Positions 1 through 7,447 of a DNA stretch of 64,000 bases are shown here, piece by piece. Source of the stretch: Sphingobacterium tabacisoli (GTDB taxonomy: Bacteria; Bacteroidota; Bacteroidia; Sphingobacteriales; Sphingobacteriaceae); assembly GCF_017908035.1 (NCBI RefSeq), contig NZ_JAEQMU010000001.1, positions 930,001 through 994,000 on the forward strand. Reading direction: 5' to 3'. The first letter of the stretch is position 1. Every line of letters starts with the position of its first letter. Under the pieces are notes generated by a model that saw only the letters and a program-made list of their open reading frames with translations, had not been told where the DNA came from and did not search any database. The position numbers and the translations under genes are program-made.

Positions 1-476
1 CAGATGCCCTTGATCTTAGTGCCAAAGGTAGAAAAGCCCTAAAAGAAGAAGCCTGTCTTCGTACCCCTTGGCATGCCCCCATTCCACAACTGATGGCAGC
101 CACTCCGGAAGATAAAATATCCGGCTACCCCGTGTATGACCGCGAGCTTTTACATACCGAGCAATTTGACCACATCGGAGATGTAACACTACTAGGTGAT
201 GCCGCCCATCCGATGAGCCCTTTCAAGGGGCAGGGAGCTAATCAGGCCATACTAGACGCACTCTCCTTAGCACAGATAATAGCCAAAGAATGTCCTTTCT
301 CTCCTTGGAAAACCTTAGGTTTAAGAAAGACCATCTTAAAAGAATTTGAAAAAGAAATGCTCTCACGTAGTGCTTCCAAAGTAAAAGGTTCTGCTGATGC
401 AGCTCAATTTTTACATTCCGACATCGTTCTACAGGAAGGAAATGAACCCCGAGGTCGATGCCGCACCAAATTCTGA
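1..476 (+). CDS. TetX-like FAD-dependent monooxygenase, C-terminal part
   Basis: The reading frame is open from base 3, so the 5' part of the gene lies outside the window; about 157 C-terminal residues are visible. The stretch GDAAHPMSPFKGQGANQA is the FAD-contacting GD motif region of aromatic-ring flavoprotein hydroxylases, in the form typical of TetX-like proteins. Members use NAD(P)H and O2 to hydroxylate aromatic substrates, and true TetX hydroxylates tetracyclines. The substrate cannot be told from this fragment because the substrate-binding domain is largely missing. A 147-bp spacer with no obvious hairpin separates it from the ATPase gene, so the two may be independent units. Confidence 0.85.
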   Translation, partial: DALDLSAKGRKALKEEACLRTPWHAPIPQLMAATPEDKISGYPVYDRELLHTEQFDHIGDVTLLGDAAHPMSPFKGQGANQAILDALSLAQIIAKECPFSPWKTLGLRKTILKEFEKEMLSRSASKVKGSADAAQFLHSDIVLQEGNEPRGRCRTKF

Positions 477-623
477 CGAGTATACTTCTAAGACTAACCA
501 CGTACATTTAATTTGTTTACCAAACACGGTACAAATACATCTTATTTTGTGTAGATTTAGTTGTACTAATTAGCTTTACAACTAAGTACATCTATCACCT
601 ATAACGCAATATATTAACATATT

Positions 624-3125
624 ATGGCTTATAACATACCTGAACACCTCAAGGGATTAGACCAAGATGAATTAGTGCAATCCAGAAAGCGCTTTGGCTA
701 CAATCAGATGGACAATATGCACAAGAGTACCGGGCTCGAAATGTTCCTAGACATCTTAAAAGAGCCGATGCTCATCCTGCTATTTGCCATATCCATCATT
801 TATCTCATCGTAGGCGATTATGGCGAAGCATCCTTTATGCTGGTAGCCATAGTATTCGTCTCAGCCATATCATTCTATCAGGACAATCGAAGCAAAAAAG
901 CCTTAGAAGAACTCGAAAAGCTCAATGAACCATTGAGTACAGTCATTCGCGATGGACTAGTCATACAGATCCCTACACACGAGGTCGCCGTAGGAGACCT
1001 GTGCCTCACCGAGGAAGGTAAAATCATTAATGCGGACGGCAGAATTGTACACAGCAATGATTTTTCCGTCAATGAATCCTCCCTTACAGGAGAGAGCCTC
1101 TCTGTATTTAAGAATGCGGAAAGCAAGAATAATCAAGTTTACAGTGGCACTATTACCGTATCCGGCTTAGCAGTATTTGAAGTCGAAAAAATAGGCAAGG
1201 AAACCCGCATTGGCAAGATAGGAGAATCCATCGCTAATATCAAAGTAGAAGCTTCACCATTGCAGGTACAAATAACCAGCTTCGTCAAGACCATGGCCAT
1301 TGTAGGTATAATCGTGTTTGTTCTCGTCTGCGCCTTCAACTATTACCACAGCAGAGATCTATTGGCGAGTTTGCTTAATGGATTGACACTTGCGATGTCT
1401 ATACTTCCCGAAGAGATTCCTGTTGCCTTTACCACATTTATGGCTTTAGGTTCCTGGAAACTAATGCAGCAGGGAATAATTATCAAACGCAGTTCCATTG
1501 TAGAGACTTTAGGTAGTACCACGGTAATCTGTTCCGACAAAACCGGTACCATTACCGAAAACACCATGCAACTGAAACACCTTTATGACTATCAGAGTGA
1601 CAAGACCTACGATAGTGATGCATTTAATAATCCTATCTTACAAACACTTCTTAGCTACGCCATGTGGAGCAGTGAGCCTATTCCATTCGACCCTATGGAA
1701 AAAACCCTGCATCAGATCTATCAACAGACACAGGCCAAAGACCTTAGAAAAGCGTACACCCTCTTTCATGAATATCCACTAGAGGGCAAGCCACCAATGA
1801 TGACACACCTTTTCGAAAACGAAGACAAAGAGCGGATAATAGCCGCCAAAGGTGCACCCGAAGCCATACTTCAGGTTTCCAATCTTAGTGAGAGTGAAAA
1901 GAACAAAGTTCGAAATCTAATAACCGAACTTGGAAAACAGGGATACCGTATCTTAGGTGTTGCCAAGTCATCATTTCAGGGCAATGATTTTCCAGAAAAA
2001 CAACAGGAATTCAACTTCGACTTCTTGGGCTTAGTCGTGTTTTATGATCCGCCAAAAGCAGGAATAAACGCAGTTTTTCAGCAGATATACGATGCTGGCA
2101 TCAAAGTAAAGGTAATCACTGGAGACAATGTCGATACCACACGTAGTATCGCCACCCAAGCTGGTATACACTATACCGACAAAGCCATCGAAGGCAAGGA
2201 TATTATGCAGTATTCAATTTCGGATATTGAGCAGGCAGCCGAAGACAACATTCTATTCACCCGTATGTTTCCAGATGCTAAGCTAGCTGTCGTTAATGCT
2301 TTAAAGCGAAAAGGGGAGGTGGTCGCCATGTTAGGTGATGGTGTCAATGACGGTCCCGCATTAAAGGCTGCACATATCGGAGTAGCCATGGGCAACAAAG
2401 GCACCGAAATTGCTAAAGCAGCGGCCTCTCTGGTACTCACCAACGACGACCTAGCCAAGTTGATCACCGGTATCGCCGCAGGCCGCAGGATATATAGCAA
2501 TATCAAAAAAGCCATTCAATATATTATATCCATCCATATTCCGATTATCCTGACTGTTTCCCTGCCTTTATTTCTAGGATGGGTGTTTCCTCAGATATTC
2601 ACGCCTGTACACGTTATCTTTTTAGAACTAGTAATGGGACCGACCTGCTCTATCGTTTATGAAAACGAACCTATGGAAAAAAACACCATGAAAGTCCCAC
2701 CACGCCGAATGAGCGACACCTTTTTAAATTGGAAGGAGCTTGCTATCAGCATTGTTCAAGGATTAGTCATCACCATTGGTGTCCTATCCGTCTATCAGAT
2801 TACGGCCCAAGCAGGAGGTTCAGAGGAAAAAACCAGAGCAATGGTTTTCACCACATTGATTTTTGCTAATATCCTGCTCAGTTTAGTCAATAGATCATTC
2901 TATTACAGCATCTTCGAAACATTGAAAAACAAAAACAGACTGCTTACTGGCGTCATTATAGCTACCCTGATTATACTTTTCGCCATCCTATTCTTCAAAC
3001 CCTTCTCCGTATTTTTTGCGGTCAGCAGCTTAGGTATTTCAGAATTAGGAATTGCACTAGGGATAGCTTCAGTTTCGGTTTTATGGTTCGAGGTATATAA
3101 ACTTATTAAAAGAAAAAGAACATAA
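624..3125 (+). CDS. Cation-translocating P-type ATPase (P2-like)
   Basis: Predicted 833-residue inner-membrane pump that couples ATP hydrolysis to cation transport. It starts with a Cation_ATPase_N-like region (residues 1-60), followed by the actuator domain with TGES at 155-158, the phosphorylated Asp305 in DKTGT, and the hinge GDGVND at 571-576. Hydrophobic segments flank the actuator and fill the C-terminal 220 residues, as in P2-type pumps. The M4 ion-site motif reads PEEIP rather than the PEGLP usual in Ca2+-ATPases, so the ion is uncertain; Ca2+, Mg2+, Mn2+ or another cation are all possible. A Crp/Fnr gene follows 54 bp downstream on the same strand. ATG start chosen; no strong Shine-Dalgarno, which is normal in Bacteroidota. 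Confidence 0.93.
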   Translation: MAYNIPEHLKGLDQDELVQSRKRFGYNQMDNMHKSTGLEMFLDILKEPMLILLFAISIIYLIVGDYGEASFMLVAIVFVSAISFYQDNRSKKALEELEKLNEPLSTVIRDGLVIQIPTHEVAVGDLCLTEEGKIINADGRIVHSNDFSVNESSLTGESLSVFKNAESKNNQVYSGTITVSGLAVFEVEKIGKETRIGKIGESIANIKVEASPLQVQITSFVKTMAIVGIIVFVLVCAFNYYHSRDLLASLLNGLTLAMSILPEEIPVAFTTFMALGSWKLMQQGIIIKRSSIVETLGSTTVICSDKTGTITENTMQLKHLYDYQSDKTYDSDAFNNPILQTLLSYAMWSSEPIPFDPMEKTLHQIYQQTQAKDLRKAYTLFHEYPLEGKPPMMTHLFENEDKERIIAAKGAPEAILQVSNLSESEKNKVRNLITELGKQGYRILGVAKSSFQGNDFPEKQQEFNFDFLGLVVFYDPPKAGINAVFQQIYDAGIKVKVITGDNVDTTRSIATQAGIHYTDKAIEGKDIMQYSISDIEQAAEDNILFTRMFPDAKLAVVNALKRKGEVVAMLGDGVNDGPALKAAHIGVAMGNKGTEIAKAAASLVLTNDDLAKLITGIAAGRRIYSNIKKAIQYIISIHIPIILTVSLPLFLGWVFPQIFTPVHVIFLELVMGPTCSIVYENEPMEKNTMKVPPRRMSDTFLNWKELAISIVQGLVITIGVLSVYQITAQAGGSEEKTRAMVFTTLIFANILLSLVNRSFYYSIFETLKNKNRLLTGVIIATLIILFAILFFKPFSVFFAVSSLGISELGIALGIASVSVLWFEVYKLIKRKRT

Positions 3126-3179
3126 GAGCTTTAGCTGTTCGTACGTTTATTTTAAATTTGATACCTCAAACACATTACT

Positions 3180-3773
3180 ATGGAATCTGCTCTTGATGTA
3201 TTATTCACTCATATTGGACAAAAGATCCAGCTCCTTGAAAGTGACAAAGCTGCGCTTAGCGATTTTTTCAAATTAAGAGCATTAAAAAGACGGCAATACC
3301 TACTTCAAGAAGGAGACCTTTGTAAATACTTGTCTTTTATTATAGACGGACTTTTAAAATCCTTCACTATCGACGATAAGGGCAACGAACACATCAGCCT
3401 ACTCGCTTGGGAGGGCTGGTGGATTTCGGATTTCGAAAGCTTTGTAAAGCAGACCCAGGCAAAGTTATATATTGAAGCCGTAGAACCAACAACAGTCCTC
3501 ATGCTTTCCAAAGACAACTACGAACTCCTACTTGAACAGTTCCCTATTATGGAACGTTATTTTAGGATACTGTATCAAAATAGCTTAACACGAAAGGATA
3601 GCCGGCTGATCAGCTCCAACACCCATAGTGCCGAAGAGAAGTTTAAACTATTCATGGAAACCTATCCCACATTACATCAGCGTGTCCCCCAGAACCTGAT
3701 TGCCTCTTATCTCGGCCTCACTGCCGAAACCGTCAGTAGACTGAAAAAGAAGCGTTTCGACCAAGACTCTTGA
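3180..3773 (+). CDS. Crp/Fnr family transcriptional regulator
   Basis: A 197-residue regulator. Residues 20-115 form a cyclic-nucleotide-binding-like beta barrel (LQEGD...GLLKSF) and residues 160-195 a winged helix-turn-helix (LIASYLGLTAETVSRLKKK), whose recognition helix is typical of the family. No Cys cluster for an Fnr iron-sulfur centre is visible, so it is a Crp-like sensor of unknown ligand. It lies between the P-type ATPase and a PRISE-type reductase. Short Crp/Fnr genes next to oxidoreductases are common in Bacteroidota, where the regulator often controls its neighbour; that link is inferred here from position only. Confidence 0.93.
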   Translation: MESALDVLFTHIGQKIQLLESDKAALSDFFKLRALKRRQYLLQEGDLCKYLSFIIDGLLKSFTIDDKGNEHISLLAWEGWWISDFESFVKQTQAKLYIEAVEPTTVLMLSKDNYELLLEQFPIMERYFRILYQNSLTRKDSRLISSNTHSAEEKFKLFMETYPTLHQRVPQNLIASYLGLTAETVSRLKKKRFDQDS

Positions 3774-3828
3774 TCTAGGTCAATACCGTTTCTTGTTCTG
3801 CATCAAGCTTAATCTATACCCGGCTATC

Positions 3829-3836
3829 TAACTTTG
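3829..3836 (+). promoter_or_regulatory. Bacteroidota -7 box (TAACTTTG) for the PRISE-type gene
   Basis: TAACTTTG fits the Bacteroidota sigma consensus TANNTTTG and ends 17 nt before the chosen ATG at 3854. No TTG is seen at the usual 17-23 bp upstream, so the promoter may need an activator, for which the adjacent Crp/Fnr protein is a candidate (inference). Confidence 0.5.
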
Positions 3837-3853
3837 TGCAAACAATTTTAGAT

Positions 3854-4921
3854 ATGGATAGAATAGCATTAGTGATTGGTTCCACCGGAATAACCGGGAG
3901 CAACCTAACGAAAGAATTATTGAAACAGGGTTGGTCAACTTACGGTCTAGCCCGCAATCCACACCGTAATGAGGCTGGAGTTCTCCCTATTAAAGCCAAT
4001 TTACTAGATATAGCAAATCTGGAATTAGCCTTACAAGAAGTCAATCCAACACATGTTTTCTTTACCACCTGGATGCGAATGGAATCCGAAGAACAGAATA
4101 TTATAGTTAATTCGACGATAGTCCAAAACCTACTAAATGTAGTTTCAAAAAAAGGAACCGTACGCCATGTCAGTTTAGTTACCGGATTGAAGCACTACCT
4201 AGGCCCCTTTGAAGCTTACGCTACAAAAGACAGTCTCCCTCAAACGCCTATCCGCGAAGACCAACCGAGATTGAGCCATCCCAACTTTTACTATGCGCAA
4301 GAGGACGAGATATATAAAGCCGCTGCACGAGATAGCTTTACGTGGAGTATACATCGCCCACACACTGTAATCGGGCATGCTATAGGCAATCTCATGAATA
4401 TGGGAACCACCTTAGCTGTTTATGCATCACTCTGTAAGCAAGCACAACTACCCTTTGTTTTTCCCGGTTCCGAAGCGCAATGGAATGGATTGTCGGATGT
4501 TACCGATGCCCGTATATTGGCCGAACAGCTCGTTTGGGCTGCCGAAACACCTACAGCAGCTAACAAAGCATTCAATATTGCCAATGGCGACCTATTTAGA
4601 TGGAGTTGGTTATGGAAAGAGGTTGCTACTTGGTTTGACATCCCATATATTGGCTATGAAACCGAAATAAAACCGCTACAAAATGCCATGAAAGATAAGG
4701 CTCATTTATGGGAAGTGCTAGCGAAGCAGCATCAACTAGTCGAACCTGACATCAACCAACTTACCTCCGCATGGCACACCGACCTGGATTTGGGACGCCC
4801 AATTGAAGTGATGACCGATATGGCCAATAGCCGTAGACTTGGCTTTAAAGCCTATTATAATACACGGGATTCTTTCTACCAACTGTTCGAAAAGCTTAGA
4901 ATAGACAAAATAATCCCATAG
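3854..4921 (+). CDS. SDR family oxidoreductase, PRISE (progesterone 5-beta-reductase/iridoid synthase-like)
   Basis: A 355-residue short-chain dehydrogenase. The N-terminal Rossmann motif is GSTGITG (about residues 10-16). VTGLKHYLGPFE and NFYYAQED are the signature motifs of the PRISE enzymes, NADPH-dependent 1,4-ene-reductases of enones; the Lys in the first motif and the Tyr pair in the second correspond to the catalytic set. The natural bacterial substrate is unknown. An upstream in-frame GTG at 3836 overlaps the -7 box and was rejected in favour of the ATG at 3854. A Crp/Fnr regulator gene ends 80 bp upstream. A hairpin downstream probably terminates the transcript. Confidence 0.9.
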   Translation: MDRIALVIGSTGITGSNLTKELLKQGWSTYGLARNPHRNEAGVLPIKANLLDIANLELALQEVNPTHVFFTTWMRMESEEQNIIVNSTIVQNLLNVVSKKGTVRHVSLVTGLKHYLGPFEAYATKDSLPQTPIREDQPRLSHPNFYYAQEDEIYKAAARDSFTWSIHRPHTVIGHAIGNLMNMGTTLAVYASLCKQAQLPFVFPGSEAQWNGLSDVTDARILAEQLVWAAETPTAANKAFNIANGDLFRWSWLWKEVATWFDIPYIGYETEIKPLQNAMKDKAHLWEVLAKQHQLVEPDINQLTSAWHTDLDLGRPIEVMTDMANSRRLGFKAYYNTRDSFYQLFEKLRIDKIIP

Positions 4922-4953
4922 GCTATCATTAGATTTTAGTTCCACGAATAAGT

Positions 4954-4997
4954 AAGCAGCAAGCCTATAGACTTGAGAACTATACCTCTTGCTGCTT
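4954..4997 (+). terminator. Inverted repeat after the PRISE-type gene
   Basis: A perfect 10-bp inverted repeat (AAGCAGCAAG / CTTGCTGCTT) with a 24-nt loop lies 32 bp after the stop codon and ends in TTTACC. The long loop makes it a weak terminator candidate. Confidence 0.45.
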
Positions 4998-5055
4998 TAC
5001 CTTCGAATAGTCACCTGTTATAGATTAAGGCTTCACAACCGTAACCACGAGCCAA

Positions 5056-5592
5056 CTACGATCTATTTCTTCTATAATAGAGTTGTACTAGTCCAGTATC
5101 AAATGCTTTGCTATGGACCAGTTCCAAGAGCTGTTCCGGTCTGCCGTCTTTGAATAACCGGGTGCCATTGCCCAATAGCACAGGGATAATCGAGACCGTA
5201 AGCTCATCCACCAAATCCTCCTTCAACAGGGTATCAATCACCTCTGCACCACCATCGCAATAGATACCCTTGCCCGATTTACTCCGTAGATTCTCCAACA
5301 GACTAACCAGACTCCCGTTGTAATAAGTCGTGCGTCCCGAATTAGCTTTCGGACTCCTCGTGATTACATATACGTCCCTATCCCCATTGTCATAATAGGA
5401 GGGACCAAGCTCTTTCACTACATAATCATGTGTTTTTCTACCAACAATCAAGGTATCAATATTTGCGATAAAGTCAGCATAGCCATAATCTTCCCCGTCT
5501 TTCTCGACCAGGCTTAAAAAGCTTAAATCATCGTTGGGTTTGGCGATGTAACCATCGACACTAGATGCAATATAAAGGGATAATTTTCTCAT
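5056..5592 (-). CDS. Dihydrofolate reductase family protein (RibD C-terminal domain)
   Basis: A 178-residue protein with the RibD_C / YyaP-like reductase fold. The N-terminus MRKLSLYIASSVDGYIA is the conserved first strand and loop, and SGKGIYCDGGAEVIDTLL carries the NADPH-binding GG turn. Family members are NADPH-dependent reductases related to bacterial dihydrofolate reductase; the substrate of stand-alone copies is generally unknown. The ATG at 5592 was chosen over one 69 nt upstream because the upstream residues do not fit the family and would overlap the intergenic hairpin. It is transcribed towards the PRISE-type gene, so the two converge. Confidence 0.9.
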   Translation of the reverse strand: MRKLSLYIASSVDGYIAKPNDDLSFLSLVEKDGEDYGYADFIANIDTLIVGRKTHDYVVKELGPSYYDNGDRDVYVITRSPKANSGRTTYYNGSLVSLLENLRSKSGKGIYCDGGAEVIDTLLKEDLVDELTVSIIPVLLGNGTRLFKDGRPEQLLELVHSKAFDTGLVQLYYRRNRS

Positions 5593-5658
5593 GGTCTGAT
5601 GACATATAGGATTTACTACAAAAGTACTAAACTTACGAAAGATGTAGTGGGGGAACAA

Positions 5659-5686
5659 CAAAAGCCTAACATTCGTTGGGCTTTTG
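5659..5686 (-). terminator. Hairpin beyond the second tmRNA 3'-end copy
   Basis: CAAAAGCC and GGCTTTTG pair around a short AAC/GTT extension and a 4-nt loop. On the minus strand it directly follows the truncated tmRNA-end copy, so that copy carries its own terminator-like hairpin, mirroring the one after the intact tmRNA. Confidence 0.5.
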
Positions 5687-5845
5687 CTTGTGGAGCTGGA
5701 GAGATTTTTTGCGTCCCAACTCCCCGCACATAACCCGCAAAGAGGATTAGTTCGAACTCTCTATTCGAGTCCTCATCTCTCCTAAAGCAACAAAACCGCT
5801 TTCAGACGAACTGAACGCGGTTTTGCTTGTGGAGCTGGAGAGATT
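5682..5845. repeat. 25-bp direct repeat of the tmRNA 3' end (possible att relic)
   Basis: Bases 5682-5706 and 5821-5845 are identical over 25 bp. They cover the last 16 nt of tmRNA plus 9 nt beyond. The outer copy is followed, about 44 bp later, by TTCGAACTCTC (5751-5761), which matches the adjoining T-arm sequence of tmRNA, so the fragment looks like an interrupted tmRNA end. The ssrA 3' end is a well-known target of site-specific integrases; no integrase gene remains here. Confidence 0.75.
5791..5825 (-). terminator. tmRNA terminator
   Basis: CAAAACCGC / GCGGTTTTG plus the inner pair TTCAG / CTGAA make a stem of about 14 bp with a 5-nt loop. It starts 5 nt after the tmRNA 3' end on the minus strand and is followed by a T-rich tail. 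Confidence 0.8.
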
Positions 5846-6194
5846 CGAACTCTCGTCCAAACATAGTATGATTTACGCTTTCTACATGCTTAGCTTCTCT
5901 TTAATTGTCGGGAGAGGGAAGGTGAGTCGCTTACCTGTACCGTTCTCCGTATTTACTGTTTCTCACCGATGCTTAGTAAAATCACATCGGCCAGTTCTAT
6001 AGTTCGATGCCCCTAATGTTAGACCGAAGAACATGATCTAACGGGACAAATAGCTATGTTAAGTCTAACTTAAGCAGCTAAGGCGTAGTTTTCTTCGCCA
6101 GTTATAAGTGTGAAAGTTCAGATTAAAGTGCTAGACTAACAATGCACTGCATGCTTACATAACCATCGCTATCCTGTCAATTCCGGTCAGCCCC
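5830..6194 (-). ncRNA. ssrA: Transfer-messenger RNA (tmRNA)
   Basis: On the minus strand the 5' end reads GGGGCTGACCGG and the 3' end reads TTCGAATCTCTCCAGCTCCA, forming the alanine-tRNA-like acceptor with encoded CCA (365 nt in total). The tag reading frame on the complement runs from resume codon GGC (6097-6099) to TAA (6070-6072) and encodes GEENYALAA, a typical Bacteroidota degradation tag. tmRNA with SmpB rescues stalled ribosomes and marks the nascent chain for proteolysis. It is followed by a strong terminator and by a partial second copy of its 3' end. Confidence 0.97.
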
Positions 6195-6331
6195 ATAGTT
6201 ATGTACTGCAAATTTACATATAATTATCCGAATCTACGGTAGCATATCCAGCAAATAATTACCTACTACAAACAATTTTCGTTATATTGTGTTATAATAT
6301 TCGTTAGTTAGTCATTAAAAGCAATAGAAAT

Positions 6332-7405
6332 ATGCCACAAAATAGTCAAAAAGACGCTGCTACTACGGAGAGCAAGCAAGAGACTTCGAAAGAACCAGTT
6401 AAAACAGGAACTACGGCGAAACCTACTACGCCAACTAAAACTGTAGCAAAAACTGTAGCTACTAAGAGTCCTGCACCAAAAGTTCCAACAGCTACTAAGA
6501 ACACATCAGATGCAACAATACCTGCTGCTTCAACGAAAGCACCGGCAGCTAAATCTGCACCTGTGAAAGCGGCAACGACTAAGCCTGCTGCTGCCACAAA
6601 AGCACCAGTGGCCAAGAGCACAACTAGCGCAGCTAAACCCGCACCTGCGAAAACGACAACGACTAAGCCAGCCACTGCTGCCGCAAAAGCGCCAGCAGCC
6701 AAGGGTACAACTAGCACTGCAGCTAAAGCTCCTGCGAAAACGGCTACAACTAAGCCCGTTGTCGCTGCCACAAAAGCACCAGCAGCCAAGAGCACAACTA
6801 GTGCAACTAAATCCGCTCCTACAAAAGCGGCTACGGCTACCGCAAAAGCGCCAGCAGCCAAGGGTACAACTAGCGTGGCTAAATCCGCTCCTACAAAAGT
6901 GGCTACTGCTAAGCCAGCCATTGTAGCTGCAAAAGCACCTGTAGCCAAGAGTACAACTAGTGCAGCTAAACCAACTCCTGTAGTAAAAGCGGGTACGAAT
7001 ACTACAAAACCAGCAAAAGCAAGTTCCCCTGTCAAGAAAAAGACACCAACGGTCGCAAGTAATAGCGCGTCTATAGAAGCGGTGCCAGCAGCTGTGGTAA
7101 AGAAAGAAGAAAAAGTGAATAAGAATAAAAAAGATATGAAAAAGAAGGATGCTAAAGTAGAGGTCGAGAAAAAAGACAAGAAAAAAGTAGCTGAAAAATC
7201 AAAAGACAACAAGTCTTCTTCAAAAGCAGCTAAAAAAGAAAAAAAGTCAGAGGCAAAAAGCAAAGCTAAAAAATCAGCAAAAAAAGACGCCAACAAGAAA
7301 GATAAAAAGAAGCAAGAAGCCTTGACCAAATTAAAAGCAGTCATTAAAGACTTTTACAAAAAAGTTATGACTGACCAAAAGAAAAAGCCAAAGAAGAAAA
7401 AGTAA
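6332..7405 (+). CDS. Ala/Lys/Pro/Thr-rich histone-H1-like protein
   Basis: A 357-residue protein of strongly biased composition. Residues 1-240 are Ala/Pro/Thr/Lys rich and contain five copies of a KAPxAKxTTS unit followed by a Lys-Pro-Thr linker. Residues 255-357 are mostly lysine, with one possible helical segment (LTKLKAVIKDFYKKVM, about 329-344). No signal peptide or membrane segment is seen. The composition resembles bacterial histone-H1-like proteins, which bind and compact DNA, so nucleoid binding is the best guess, but there is no globular domain to prove it. The gene is flanked by tmRNA (divergent) and ends in a perfect bidirectional terminator. Copy number of the internal repeat is likely to vary between strains. 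Confidence 0.85.
   Translation: MPQNSQKDAATTESKQETSKEPVKTGTTAKPTTPTKTVAKTVATKSPAPKVPTATKNTSDATIPAASTKAPAAKSAPVKAATTKPAAATKAPVAKSTTSAAKPAPAKTTTTKPATAAAKAPAAKGTTSTAAKAPAKTATTKPVVAATKAPAAKSTTSATKSAPTKAATATAKAPAAKGTTSVAKSAPTKVATAKPAIVAAKAPVAKSTTSAAKPTPVVKAGTNTTKPAKASSPVKKKTPTVASNSASIEAVPAAVVKKEEKVNKNKKDMKKKDAKVEVEKKDKKKVAEKSKDNKSSSKAAKKEKKSEAKSKAKKSAKKDANKKDKKKQEALTKLKAVIKDFYKKVMTDQKKKPKKKK
6599..6984 (+). repeat. Intragenic degenerate repeats encoding KAPxAKxTTS units
   Basis: Five in-frame copies beginning near 6599, 6688, 6775, 6847 and 6937 share a core resembling GCCAAGAGCACAACTAG. Spacing varies from about 70 to 90 bp, always in multiples that keep the frame. They encode the Ala/Lys/Thr/Pro units of the H1-like protein. 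Confidence 0.7.
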
Positions 7406-7447
7406 GGATATAAAAAAAGAGCGGAAAACCGCTCTTTTTTTATATCC
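7406..7447. terminator. Bidirectional terminator between H1-like gene and fabH
   Basis: A perfect 19-bp inverted repeat with a 4-nt loop fills the whole 42-bp gap between two convergent genes. Its GC core is GAGCGG / CCGCTC with A- and T-tracts on both sides, so it should work in both directions. Confidence 0.92.

Noticed and set aside
2171..2515. Minus-strand ORF inside the P-type ATPase gene
   Set aside because: Shadow of conserved coding sequence on the opposite strand.
6346..7344. Long minus-strand ORF (332 codons) opposite the H1-like gene
   Set aside because: It is the mirror of a biased Ala/Lys/Thr sequence; the product is only Phe/Leu/Val/Ala rich and lacks a start context.
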